25,363 nt of DNA from Candidatus Nitrosopumilus sp. (lineage in GTDB: Archaea > Thermoproteota > Nitrososphaeria > Nitrososphaerales > Nitrosopumilaceae): positions 1 through 25,363 of the forward strand of contig JAOUAY010000004.1 in assembly GCA_029860565.1 (NCBI GenBank), written 5' to 3'. Under the pieces are notes generated by a model. It was not told where the DNA came from. It did not search any database and saw only the letters and a list, made by a program, of their open reading frames with translations. Position 1 is the stretch's first letter. The number at the start of each line of letters is the position of its first letter. The translations under genes and the position numbers were made by a program. Of this stretch, positions 1 to 7,833 are shown in pieces.

Positions 1-519
1 TGCAACGATTACTCCATCCATTTTTTGTTTTACTATATCATTTTGAAATTTTATTTTAATTTCTGCAGTTTTAGTCAAGTTTGTTCTGGTGATGTAAATT
101 TCATTTAAGGCTGGTGGAAATTCTTTTTCTGCACAAGATGCGACAACTCTGATCCTTTTATCCAAAAAGAAATTATCTTTTAAAATTTGCTCTATTGCCT
201 CATCAATTTCTTCAATTGTAATTTCTGCTAAAATCCCTCTGTTTCCTCCTACGTTAATTGTTAGAATTGGTGTTTCGTTCTCTAAATTCCTAAAAACTCG
301 AAGTGTAGTACCATCTCCTCCAAGAGTGACGACTAAATCTAATTTTTCTTTCTTTAATTCTTCTAACGTTTCAATTTGCTTAGCTCCTTCAACTTCTACT
401 GGTGAAATTGTAAATACTGTTGATTTTTTTGCCAAGAACTTTTTTGTAACATCCTTTGCAGCTTGCTCTGAATCTTTAGAGCCTACTTTACTTACTACTG
501 CCACTTTTTGTAATTTCAA
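1..519 (-). CDS. nadK: NAD(+) kinase, N-terminal part (runs off the window start)
   Basis: NAD kinase phosphorylates NAD with ATP or polyphosphate to make NADP in the cytoplasm. Reading the minus strand, the frame carries LGGDGT, the family's nucleotide-binding GGDG motif (around residue 60), followed by INVGGNRGILAEI, which matches the NxGxxGFL block of the ATP-NAD kinase fold. The frame is open to base 1, so about 173 residues are visible and the C-terminal beta-sandwich domain is missing. The chosen start is TTG at 519 (MKLQKVAVVSK); GTG at 504 is an alternative, and no ATG lies in frame before the upstream divergent gene. It is transcribed divergently from the sulfurtransferase at 610, with about 90 bases between them. 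The family call is strong because of the two motifs; the start is uncertain. Confidence 0.9.
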   Translation of the reverse strand, partial: MKLQKVAVVSKVGSKDSEQAAKDVTKKFLAKKSTVFTISPVEVEGAKQIETLEELKKEKLDLVVTLGGDGTTLRVFRNLENETPILTINVGGNRGILAEITIEEIDEAIEQILKDNFFLDKRIRVVASCAEKEFPPALNEIYITRTNLTKTAEIKIKFQNDIVKQKMDGVIVA

Positions 520-609
520 GCAGTTCTTCTGAACTCTATTTACATAAAAATGGTATTTTTACCATATTTTGGAAAAACAATTAAGTATGAAAACAAATTC
601 GTACAAATT

Positions 610-1455
610 ATGAGTTATGCACATCCTGAAGTTTTAGTCGACACCGAATGGGTGTCACAAAACCCTCCAAATGAAAATAGAAAATTGGTAGAAGTTGATT
701 ATGATCCTGTAAATGGATATCAAAAAGGTCACATTAATGGTGCTAGTCTAATCTGGTGGAAACGTGACATCAATGATCCTGTCACAAGAGATATCATTGG
801 TAAAAAAGAATTTGAAGCATTAATGTCTAAAAATGGAATTACTGCAGATACTGAAGTAATTCTTTACGGTGATTTTAATAATTGGTTTGCAGCCTTTGTT
901 TTTTGGGTTTTCAAAATTTATGGTCATGAAAATCTAAAGATTATGAATGGCGGAAGAAAAAAATGGGAATTAGAAAATAAAGATTACAACACTAATGAAC
1001 CTCAAATAACTTCGACAGCATATGTTGCACAACCTCCAGATGAAGGACTGCGTGCATATTTGTTTGATGTTAGCAGAGCATTAGGAAAAGAAGATACTGT
1101 AATGGTCGATGTAAGATCTCCTGCAGAATTTACTGGTCAAATTACCGCACCTCCAGAATATCCAATGGAGCATGCACAAAGAGGTGGGCACATACCTGAT
1201 GCAAACAACATTCCATGGGCAACTGCAGTTAATGATGCCGATGGTACATTCAAAACAGTTGAAGAGTTAAGACAAAATTATGAGTCAAAAGGTGTTACTC
1301 CAGATAAAGATGTAATATGTTATTGTAGAATTGGTGAAAGATCTTCACACAGTTGGTTTGTTCTAAAGTACCTACTTGGTTATTCAAAAGTTCGAAACTA
1401 TGATGGTTCTTGGACCGAGTGGGGTAACATGATAGGAAATCCTGTGGAAAAATAA
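610..1455 (+). CDS. sseA: Thiosulfate/3-mercaptopyruvate sulfurtransferase (tandem rhodanese)
   Basis: A 281-residue cytoplasmic two-domain rhodanese that should move sulfane sulfur from a donor such as thiosulfate to a thiol acceptor through a persulfide. The N-terminal domain (about 1-130) has DFNNW where an active-site loop would carry Cys, so it is the inactive structural half. The C-terminal domain (about 150-281) has the loop CRIGERS with the catalytic Cys at 239, preceded by a second Cys at 237. EVDYDPVNGYQKGHINGA and DVRSPAEF are typical rhodanese blocks. The frame is open from ATG 550, but the ATG at 610 (MSYAHPEVLVD) fits family N-termini better, giving about 281 residues, the normal length. 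The next gene starts two bases after its stop, suggesting one transcript. Confidence 0.9.
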   Translation: MSYAHPEVLVDTEWVSQNPPNENRKLVEVDYDPVNGYQKGHINGASLIWWKRDINDPVTRDIIGKKEFEALMSKNGITADTEVILYGDFNNWFAAFVFWVFKIYGHENLKIMNGGRKKWELENKDYNTNEPQITSTAYVAQPPDEGLRAYLFDVSRALGKEDTVMVDVRSPAEFTGQITAPPEYPMEHAQRGGHIPDANNIPWATAVNDADGTFKTVEELRQNYESKGVTPDKDVICYCRIGERSSHSWFVLKYLLGYSKVRNYDGSWTEWGNMIGNPVEK

Positions 1456-1456
1456 A

Positions 1457-1765
1457 TTGCTTCTGGACCTTCCTGTTCTTAAGAAGGGCTCGTTTTATTT
1501 TATCAAAGACGGTGAATCTGATATTATTATGGAGGATAAAACTAAACGGGGTCTTACGATTAAAGAAACATCTACTGATGAAAAATTAAATGTCAAAGCC
1601 GATAAAGGTATGATTCATGACATGGATGGAATTGGACATTGGGTTCCTATAAGATGGTATTTTTCAAAAGATGCCTATGATCTATCTCAGGTTGTAATTC
1701 ATGCTGAAGCAATGGATGAAAAATACACTAAACTTCGAGAACTCACATGCCCTGATGATGACTGA
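1457..1765 (+). CDS. Conserved-looking small hypothetical protein downstream of the rhodanese
   Basis: A 102-residue soluble protein of unknown function with no membrane segment and no Cys pair; it has a single Cys near the end (LTCPDDD) and an acidic tail. The best start is TTG at 1457, which begins one base after the TAA of the sulfurtransferase; there is no in-frame ATG until well inside the protein, so translation is probably coupled to the upstream gene. The middle part (GIGHWVPIRWYFSKDAYD) is rich in aromatic residues and looks like a folded beta-rich core. Its position suggests a partner or accessory of the sulfurtransferase, but this is inference from spacing alone. I do not recognise a named family. 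Confidence 0.7.
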   Translation: MLLDLPVLKKGSFYFIKDGESDIIMEDKTKRGLTIKETSTDEKLNVKADKGMIHDMDGIGHWVPIRWYFSKDAYDLSQVVIHAEAMDEKYTKLRELTCPDDD

Positions 1766-1770
1766 TAACC

Positions 1771-1780
1771 TTTTTAAATA
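1771..1780 (+). promoter_or_regulatory. TATA box of the ferredoxin gene (leaderless)
   Basis: The sequence TTTTTAAATA is a strong archaeal TATA element. Its centre lies about 26 bases before the ATG at 1802, which puts the expected transcription start at or next to the start codon, so the mRNA is probably leaderless. Confidence 0.65.
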
Positions 1781-1801
1781 AAATCAAGTTACAAGATTCA
1801 G

Positions 1802-2749
1802 ATGTCCTTACTACTAAAAGATCGAGTTTGGTCAATGGAGGCACCTACTGCTAAACGTGGCGTATATCCATTACACGGATTCAAACTAGGACTTTACCGA
1901 TTGCCAATTAAACTTGAAGAGCCCGTGGAACTAAAATCTGTCCATGATGGTCTCAAAAAAGCATTTGAAATGGACATGTATGCTGATAGAATCTATGCAA
2001 CATATCGTTGGAAAGAACAAAACATGGATGATCCTGATGCAAAAGGATATGAAGAAATTGACCTATCTGTTACAGTGGAAATTGTAACCGGGGAAGTTGT
2101 AGATATTATTTATCAAATTTTCCCAATTGAAAAATTTGGTGATCCTAACTGGGTCAAAGATTATAGAAAAAAAGCAGACCATTTTGCCAAAATGGTTATT
2201 GATACAATTTTACGAAATACTATTTTGGCTGACAAAATGGTTTCTCATTTTGCTAAAACTGAAAAAATATCTGAAGTTGCTGCAATTCAAAAACTTGAAG
2301 AATTAACTCCTCTAGCAAAAATTGTTCTTGGTGCAAAACCAAAGCCAGTTGAGGCAAAAGAAGATGATGAAGAAGAAGATGATAGTGCAATTGAAATCCC
2401 TGATGGTGCAAAACCTGGACCAATCGATGTTGATTATAAATCAAAAATGAAACCATCTTCCGCATATGAAGCTCCAGAACACACAATCAAAACTTGGGGT
2501 AGACGAGGTACGAGTAATGGCATAATGGGAGTTTGGGGTGAATTTGTTTCAGTAGATTATGATATTTGTATAGCTGATGGAGGATGTATTGAGGCTTGTC
2601 CTGTAGGTGTTTATGAGTGGTTTGATTCTCCTGGAAATCCTGCATCTGAAAAGAAACCCTTGATGTCTAAAGAACCTGATTGTATTTTCTGTCTTGCATG
2701 TGAAGGTGTTTGCCCTCCTCAAGCAATCAAAATTTATGAGCAAAAATAA
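1802..2749 (+). CDS. Sulfolobus-type dicluster ferredoxin with a large N-terminal extension
   Basis: A 315-residue cytoplasmic electron carrier. The C-terminal 70 residues match the zinc-containing ferredoxins of Sulfolobus: C256-IAD-GG-C262-IEA-C266-P, where Asp259 replaces the fourth Cys as in a [3Fe-4S] site, then PGNPASEKK, then C294-x2-C297-x2-C300-x3-C304-P for a [4Fe-4S] cluster. The His residues that bind zinc in the Sulfolobus protein seem absent (only H227 is nearby), so zinc is unlikely. Residues 1-180 form an unrecognised soluble domain and 185-215 an acidic, Pro-rich linker. Such ferredoxins usually accept electrons from 2-oxoacid:ferredoxin oxidoreductases. The N-terminal domain is much longer than the short zinc-binding extension I know and may be a docking partner. 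It stands alone, with its own promoter. Confidence 0.88.
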   Translation: MSLLLKDRVWSMEAPTAKRGVYPLHGFKLGLYRLPIKLEEPVELKSVHDGLKKAFEMDMYADRIYATYRWKEQNMDDPDAKGYEEIDLSVTVEIVTGEVVDIIYQIFPIEKFGDPNWVKDYRKKADHFAKMVIDTILRNTILADKMVSHFAKTEKISEVAAIQKLEELTPLAKIVLGAKPKPVEAKEDDEEEDDSAIEIPDGAKPGPIDVDYKSKMKPSSAYEAPEHTIKTWGRRGTSNGIMGVWGEFVSVDYDICIADGGCIEACPVGVYEWFDSPGNPASEKKPLMSKEPDCIFCLACEGVCPPQAIKIYEQK

Positions 2750-2763
2750 TTGCAATTTTTTGC

Positions 2764-2773
2764 AAATATAAAT
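2764..2773 (+). promoter_or_regulatory. TATA box of the glycosyltransferase gene
   Basis: AAATATAAAT lies about 36 bases before the ATG at 2804, giving an expected start of transcription near 2794 and a leader of roughly ten bases. Confidence 0.55.
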
Positions 2774-2803
2774 AGCGATTAATAATTCTGTGGAATTAGG
2801 GAT

Positions 2804-4864
2804 ATGGCGGTAAATCCTTTTACTCACTTTGTTTTTGAATTATTTATTTTATCAGCTATTATAATCACTGCATATACTGCTAATTTCTATTATCTCGCAT
2901 TTATTTCTAGAACAAGAAAAGAAGTTCGTCCTACAATTGATTGGGGAACTCCTAGTGTTACTATTCAATTACCGATTTACAATGAAAAATATGTTGCAAA
3001 AAGACTTGTAGATGCAGTTTGTAACTTAGATTATCCAAAAGATAAACTACGGATAATGGTATGTGATGATTCTGATGATGATACAGTTGAATTACTTCGG
3101 AATGTGGTTGATGATTATAAAAAACAAGGATTTCAAATCGAACATGTGAGACGTGGAACAAGAAAAGGATACAAAGCAGGTGCATTAAAACATGCAATGC
3201 TAACAACTGATACTGATCTTGTTGCCATCTTTGATGCTGATTTCATTCCTCCTGTTTGGTTTCTTAAACGAGCAATACCTCATTTTTCAAAATCAGATAT
3301 AGGTCTAGTTCAATGTAGATGGGGACATGTAAATGAAAATTATTCAACCATCACTCAAGTGCAGGCACTTAGTATTGATTTTCATTTTCTAGTGGAACAA
3401 AAAGCAAAAAGCAATTCTCATCTTTTCATGAATTTTAACGGTACTGCAGGAATTTGGAAACGTGAGTGTATTGAAGATGCTGGGGGCTGGCATACTGCTA
3501 CCTTAGTTGAAGATCTTGATCTTAGCTATAGGGCACAAATGAAAGGTTGGAAATGTTTGTTTTTGCCTGATATCGTAGTTGATGCCGAACTACCTGCTCA
3601 AATCAACGGGGCTAAAAGACAACAGTTTCGTTGGGCAAAAGGATCTATCCAATGTGCAATAAAACTACTTGCTGATATTGGTTTGAAACGTAATGTTGCA
3701 ATTGAGGCAAAAATTCAGGCATTCATACAACTTACTCGTCATATTGTTTATCCACTAATACTAATACAATTTTTAACATTACCTATATTGCTAGCAGCCC
3801 AAGTCAATCTCTATGTAGTAAGTGTTTTACCTGCATTAACAATTGCAACATATCTTGCAATGGGGCCTGGTGCATACCTTATTGTCATACATGGCATGTA
3901 TCACAAGACGTGGAAATCAAAAGCAAAATTACTTCCAGCATTACTTGTCTATAATGCTGGCATGTCTGTTAATAACACTGTTGCAGTTTTTGATGCAGTA
4001 CTTGGCAAGAAGAATGTATTCCATAGAACTCCAAAATATGGAATTGTAACAAAAGAAGATGATTGGAAAGACAAGGCATATAATTTACCTTTTACACAAA
4101 CAACTCTTTTAGAAATATTCTTTGGTGTCTATGGAATAATGGCAATTTTTATTGCTATATTTTCAAATAATCCGATCTTTGTACCCATCATTACTCTCCA
4201 AGCAGTTGGCTTTTTTTATATTGCTTACATGAGTTTATCCCATTCTAAATTTAAAAGAAATAAATCAAGTGATAATCGATTAAGGACCAAGAAGGAAAAA
4301 ATGGCGAATACTGTTTACAAACTTTCCATATTTGGAATACTTGCAATTATCATTTTTGGTGCATTCATGGCAATTTCTGGTTACAATGATGATATCTATC
4401 CACTTGATAGAATTAGAGGAAATCTTGATGGGATTGTATCTTCTTCAGATCCTGATGTAATCCGTAATCATTTGGTTGCAATTCAATCTGACTTGGATGT
4501 GTTAATGGTAAACTTGCCTGAAACAACTAATTCTGATGGTGAAGTTGTTTCTCGTAATCCTGTTTGGATTTTTGGCACAGAATCTACAAATTTCTTAAGA
4601 ATACAAAATAACATAGATACAATGTTTACAGGTGTTGAAGAAATTTCATCCATTTCAAAAGATAATTCTGCGTATCACACAGGGATGTTGGATATCAACG
4701 ATAGAGCATTATTATTAAAAGCCAACATTATGGATGCAACTCCATACATGTATGTCAGTCCTGCAAATATGATGTTTAGTGTAATTTGGATTGCCGCAAT
4801 TATTGGAATCTTTGCTGCATTAAAAAGAAAGAAAGAACAACTCACTAAAGCAGATGAAGAATAA
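2804..4864 (+). CDS. Cellulose-synthase-like family 2 glycosyltransferase, membrane-bound
   Basis: A 686-residue processive-type GT2 enzyme that should transfer sugars from a nucleotide donor on the cytoplasmic face while the polymer or lipid product crosses the membrane. An N-terminal membrane helix (about 10-32) is followed by the catalytic GT-A domain: VCDDSDDDT (about 87-94), the metal-binding DAD (144-146), the acceptor block FNGTAGIWKR (211-220), the catalytic-base motif VEDLDLSYR (235-243) and QQFRW (273-277), the full D,D,D,QxxRW set. Further membrane helices follow at about 310-370 and 445-485. After a helix near 505-525 the C-terminal part is an outside-facing domain of about 130 residues, closed by a last helix and a lysine-rich tail. 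This fits synthesis of a surface glycan or glycolipid. The sugar cannot be told from sequence. Confidence 0.88.
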   Translation: MAVNPFTHFVFELFILSAIIITAYTANFYYLAFISRTRKEVRPTIDWGTPSVTIQLPIYNEKYVAKRLVDAVCNLDYPKDKLRIMVCDDSDDDTVELLRNVVDDYKKQGFQIEHVRRGTRKGYKAGALKHAMLTTDTDLVAIFDADFIPPVWFLKRAIPHFSKSDIGLVQCRWGHVNENYSTITQVQALSIDFHFLVEQKAKSNSHLFMNFNGTAGIWKRECIEDAGGWHTATLVEDLDLSYRAQMKGWKCLFLPDIVVDAELPAQINGAKRQQFRWAKGSIQCAIKLLADIGLKRNVAIEAKIQAFIQLTRHIVYPLILIQFLTLPILLAAQVNLYVVSVLPALTIATYLAMGPGAYLIVIHGMYHKTWKSKAKLLPALLVYNAGMSVNNTVAVFDAVLGKKNVFHRTPKYGIVTKEDDWKDKAYNLPFTQTTLLEIFFGVYGIMAIFIAIFSNNPIFVPIITLQAVGFFYIAYMSLSHSKFKRNKSSDNRLRTKKEKMANTVYKLSIFGILAIIIFGAFMAISGYNDDIYPLDRIRGNLDGIVSSSDPDVIRNHLVAIQSDLDVLMVNLPETTNSDGEVVSRNPVWIFGTESTNFLRIQNNIDTMFTGVEEISSISKDNSAYHTGMLDINDRALLLKANIMDATPYMYVSPANMMFSVIWIAAIIGIFAALKRKKEQLTKADEE

Positions 4865-4865
4865 T

Positions 4866-6527
4866 CTAAGAAATATTTAGATCTCTTCTAATTTCATCTA
4901 CTGCTCGAATTCCGTAAATGTCTCTTACTTGTTGAATTCTTATGGATTCTTTTAACATATCTCTACCTATGGCATTTATTAAAACTGAATAAACATCACT
5001 GAATCTAACCTCCCACTTGTCAGCGCAATCTAAAATTTTACTTACTGCCCATTGTCTTACTTCATGAGGCAGTGGAATTTTTTCTCCTAACTCAATTGAA
5101 ATTCTATCAAATAGATTGACAATATCTGCAGTTTGTGATGCCATTTTTTCGATATCTTTTGTTACTCCGTACTTTGATTCTGCATTCATTCTAATATTTG
5201 ACTGATATTCTGAAAGTTTTAACAAAGCCATCATCTCTTTTGATGAATCATCTGATGCCTTGTTTGTAATATTTTTGACTTCCTGTATGTCTTCAAATAG
5301 TTTTTCAGATTTTTTATGAAACTCTATTGTGGATTCATCTTGTCTTTTTAGGGTGTCCGAAACTGAAGATATTTTTTGCTCGATACTATTTGTTTTATCA
5401 AAGACATTTTGTTTGAAATTAGAGACCTCGTCTTGAACTGATTTGAGTCCTTCTCCAACAAAGGCTGTAGAATCTGCTCTTTGTACTAATGTTTTAATTT
5501 CAGTTTCAATTTTATCAATTTTACCTCCTAATCCCTTAATGGATTCTAGACTCAAATTATCTGCAGCACTTGCTTTTGATGCTATGGTGTCAAATTCTTG
5601 TTTGAGTCCATCAATTATTCCTCCTAACGAATCAATTTTTGATGCTTTTGATGCTATGGTGTCAATTGTTATTTTAATTGCATCTAATTCTGCATTAAGA
5701 TTTGAAGTATGTGATACTTCATCTGTAATCCTTCCAAATTCTTGTTTGAGTCCATCAATTATTCCTCCTAACGAATCAATTTTTGATGCTTTTGATGCTA
5801 TGGTGTCAATTGTTATTTTAATTGCATCTAATTCTGCATTAAGATTTGAAGTATGTGATACTTCATCTGTAATCCTTCCAAATTCTTGTTTGAGACTTTC
5901 AATAATTTGAGATCCTGTATCTAATTTTGCAGTTTTTTCTGAAATTTCCTCTATGTTATTTTTCAGATTATCTATTTCTGAACTAATTTCTAAAAATGAA
6001 TTAGTTTTTCCTGAAACTTTTCTAAGATCATCCCTTACTTCATCAATTCTTTGAGCAATTCTGATAATCATCTGAGAATTGTTTTTAATTGAATTCATGC
6101 TGTCTTCTACTTGCTGAGATATTTCTTGAGGTTTGGATGTTTTTTGTAATTCTGAAATTCTACTAATTTCTTTTTCCAATTTTATAGTTTGGTCATTGAT
6201 CTTATTGACTAGATTTGATTGATTTCTAACTTGGTTTAATCCTGCATATAGTTTTTGAGTATCATCTTCTATGATGTTGATCTGCTTTGATTGTTTTTGT
6301 ATATGTTCTAATGTTGATGTTAATGTATCAATCATACCTTTCATTGACACTAGAACTTTTTGGTTTTCGCCGAAAATCTTTGACATCACTTTAATTTCTT
6401 TTTGTAATGCTTTGTTTGAATCTGAAACTGATGCTACTTTCTTAAGTAATGCTGATGAATTGGGCTCTTTTTTTGTAATTTTTTTTACCGTGGCCGATGT
6501 TTTTTTCTTTGCGATTTTGGTAGCCAT
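4866..6527 (-). CDS. Long coiled-coil protein with an internal tandem repeat
   Basis: A 553-residue soluble protein of unknown function. The first 20 residues are very Lys-rich (KIAKKKTSATVKKITKK), like a nucleic-acid-binding or histone-like tail. Residues about 35-430 are predicted coiled coil by eye: heptad-spaced Ile/Leu with many Ser, Asp, Glu and Lys and no Cys or Pro clusters. It contains two identical copies of a 48-residue unit (about residues 217-312). The last 100 residues (QWAVSKILDCADKWEVRF onward) form a compact helical domain that does not look like coiled coil. The stop is one base from that of the convergent glycosyltransferase. A cytoskeletal, chromosome-organising or sensory scaffold role would fit; none can be proven. 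It does not show the conserved hairpin of chemoreceptors. Confidence 0.85.
   Translation of the reverse strand: MATKIAKKKTSATVKKITKKEPNSSALLKKVASVSDSNKALQKEIKVMSKIFGENQKVLVSMKGMIDTLTSTLEHIQKQSKQINIIEDDTQKLYAGLNQVRNQSNLVNKINDQTIKLEKEISRISELQKTSKPQEISQQVEDSMNSIKNNSQMIIRIAQRIDEVRDDLRKVSGKTNSFLEISSEIDNLKNNIEEISEKTAKLDTGSQIIESLKQEFGRITDEVSHTSNLNAELDAIKITIDTIASKASKIDSLGGIIDGLKQEFGRITDEVSHTSNLNAELDAIKITIDTIASKASKIDSLGGIIDGLKQEFDTIASKASAADNLSLESIKGLGGKIDKIETEIKTLVQRADSTAFVGEGLKSVQDEVSNFKQNVFDKTNSIEQKISSVSDTLKRQDESTIEFHKKSEKLFEDIQEVKNITNKASDDSSKEMMALLKLSEYQSNIRMNAESKYGVTKDIEKMASQTADIVNLFDRISIELGEKIPLPHEVRQWAVSKILDCADKWEVRFSDVYSVLINAIGRDMLKESIRIQQVRDIYGIRAVDEIRRDLNIS
5591..5878 (-). repeat. Perfect 144-bp tandem duplication inside the coiled-coil gene
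   Basis: Bases 5591-5734 and 5735-5878 are identical, synonymous positions included, and the first 16 bases of the unit occur again at 5879-5894. The identity at offset 144 therefore spans 160 bases. The unit is 48 codons long, so the frame is kept. Shorter partial repeats of GATGCTATGGTGTCAA lie on the 5578 side. This is a recent in-frame expansion of the coiled coil. Confidence 0.95.
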
Positions 6528-6776
6528 GTGAATTTAATTAAAAATTTAGAAATAAAAAAGTTAGGTCTAAAATAAAAAATGTAAATAGTTACTTGTGTGA
6601 CACGCGAGATTTTTATCTGATTCCATTAGTTTTGAATACTTGTTTTTGCATTGTTTTTTTACAATTTTGCTTATTTGCGGTTTTTTAGAGAAATTTGTTC
6701 CATTGCACGCATGAAAAACATGTTTTCAGTTTTCCACAATTTGGAGCCTATATGATGTATTGATAGTCACAATAGT

Positions 6777-6834
6777 AACAGTCAACCTGATTGAATTCCT
6801 TCTGGAAATCATGCCTTGATTGACTGTTTTTTAA
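6777..6834 (+). ncRNA. Candidate structured small RNA or terminator
   Basis: A perfect 9-bp stem, AACAGTCAA (6777-6785) with TTGACTGTT (6820-6828), encloses an inner hairpin (TGAT/ATCA and TTCC/GGAA with a four-base loop TTCT). The stem is followed by a T-rich run, the usual archaeal termination signal. It is too far from a plus-strand gene to be an ordinary terminator, because the nearest upstream gene reads the other way. It could therefore be the 3' end of a small non-coding RNA. No RNA family is recognised. Confidence 0.35.
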
Positions 6835-7019
6835 TTTTGCATTTGTTTTGATCAAATGTTACTCCTAATTGTATCTGAACTTAAGACCAAAAATGTTAGA
6901 TTTTGATAACTGCTTCAATACTTGTCTAATATGTCTCAAAATACTATTTAGGCAAAACCTATGATTTGCATGAATGAATTCTACGTGTTGGTTATATGTA
7001 AAAATAAAATAATGTAGTC

Positions 7020-7123
7020 ATGCAATGGTGCAACAATACTTGTTCATAGTTTAACCGACCATAGATCACGTTAAAGATTAACGCGTCCATCTGCCATAGG
7101 AATCATTCTGGGCACCATTGCAT
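7020..7123. repeat. 104-bp unit bounded by 12-bp perfect inverted repeats
   Basis: ATGCAATGGTGC at 7020-7031 is the exact reverse complement of GCACCATTGCAT at 7112-7123. Within it lies a second perfect dyad, CGTTAA-AGA-TTAACG (7069-7083). The arrangement resembles a multi-stem structured RNA with a closing stem, or a very short element with terminal repeats. No target-site duplication is visible at the ends and no second copy was found in the window. Confidence 0.4.
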
Positions 7124-7461
7124 TTTATTGAAATTTTCCAAGTGCAACCAACCAATAAAATTTACTTAATTTCAATTCAAAAAGTTATAACATGTATTGA
7201 TGCCTGGATATTTTTTGAATATTTTGTTTTAACAATTATTATCGAGCATGATTTTTTTACGATAATTCAGAACAGTTCGAATACGAAAAATATCTTATTG
7301 TAGTTTCTTAAAGTTTGTTAAATGTGCCTTTTTTAAAATGAGCTTTGATTATTTTGTCAGTTTTTTTATCTTAAAATACACTTCACTAAATTTCTCAAAA
7401 ATATTTTATAAAATATGAATAGTAGTTATTCACTCATAAAAAACTAGGTGAAATTCTACGT

Positions 7462-7569
7462 TTACTTGTTTACAACTTCTGGCTCATGAAGTAATTCATG
7501 AAATGTTTTTGCAACTAAACCGTTTGCTGTATCAATAAATCCTCTCGGACAATATTCACATTGAATCAT
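7462..7569 (-). CDS. 35-residue C2H2-type zinc-finger microprotein
   Basis: The minus strand encodes a 35-residue protein that starts MIQCEYCPRGF and ends EPEVVNK. Cys4, Cys7, His24 and His28 have the spacing C-x2-C-x16-H-x3-H, close to a classical C2H2 finger but with a longer loop. It should bind one zinc ion and could bind DNA, RNA or protein. The start codon ATG at 7569 lies just downstream of a 23-bp dyad, and an AT-rich TATA-like stretch (complement of 7591-7600) lies beyond the dyad. The same Cys/His layout returns in the 90-residue protein at 17558-17830. It is short, so chance cannot be fully excluded. Confidence 0.55.
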   Translation of the reverse strand: MIQCEYCPRGFIDTANGLVAKTFHELLHEPEVVNK

Positions 7570-7570
7570 A

Positions 7571-7593
7571 TAGTACTGTACGGTACCGTACTA
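7571..7593. promoter_or_regulatory. 23-bp operator-like dyad before the C2H2 microprotein
   Basis: TAGTACtGTACgGTACcGTACTA is symmetric around base 7582 with one mismatched pair (7577/7587). It ends one base before the minus-strand ATG region and lies between the presumed TATA box and the start codon, where a bound repressor would block initiation. It may be the site of autoregulation or of another regulator. Confidence 0.5.
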
Positions 7594-7805
7594 TTAATTA
7601 TTAGGTGATTACAAAGTAACCTATTATGCAGTCAGATACCCCAGGTCATTTTTCTTCATTTTATTCAGTTGACCTATTCATCATTCTGCATATGGATTAT
7701 GATGATTGGGCATAAAGAGGTTAGACATTATGAAAACTATCAAGTCTATGATTCATTATCCAATAACTATGGATTTTAATTTACAAATTTCCTTATGAGT
7801 AATCA

Positions 7806-7813
7806 TTTTTAAA
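7806..7813 (+). promoter_or_regulatory. TATA box of the antiporter gene (leaderless)
   Basis: TTTTTAAA is centred about 25 bases before the ATG at 7834, so transcription should begin at the start codon. Confidence 0.55.
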
Positions 7814-7833
7814 CAAAATTATTAACTGATAAC

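Larger units (their letters stand above)
6528..7461. other. Long gene-poor intergenic region with structured elements
   Basis: About 930 bases with no convincing protein-coding frame on either strand; the DNA is very T-rich. It separates the coiled-coil gene (minus) from the C2H2 microprotein and the antiporter. It holds two structured elements listed separately (6777-6834 and 7020-7123) and a smaller stem CATTTG/CAAATG at 6840-6845 and 6853-6858. A frame at 7118-7303 exists but is low in complexity and was rejected. Confidence 0.6.

Noticed and set aside
5591..5894. CRISPR-like array
   Set aside because: The repeat unit is 144 bases, contiguous, without spacers, and lies in frame in a coding region.
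5443..5910. A 155-codon plus-strand frame with repeats
   Set aside because: It is the antisense of the coiled-coil gene; its repeats only mirror the 144-bp duplication.
7118..7303. A 61-codon plus-strand frame in the gene-poor region
   Set aside because: TTG start inside the inverted-repeat unit, low-complexity Ile/Phe-rich product, no promoter spacing.
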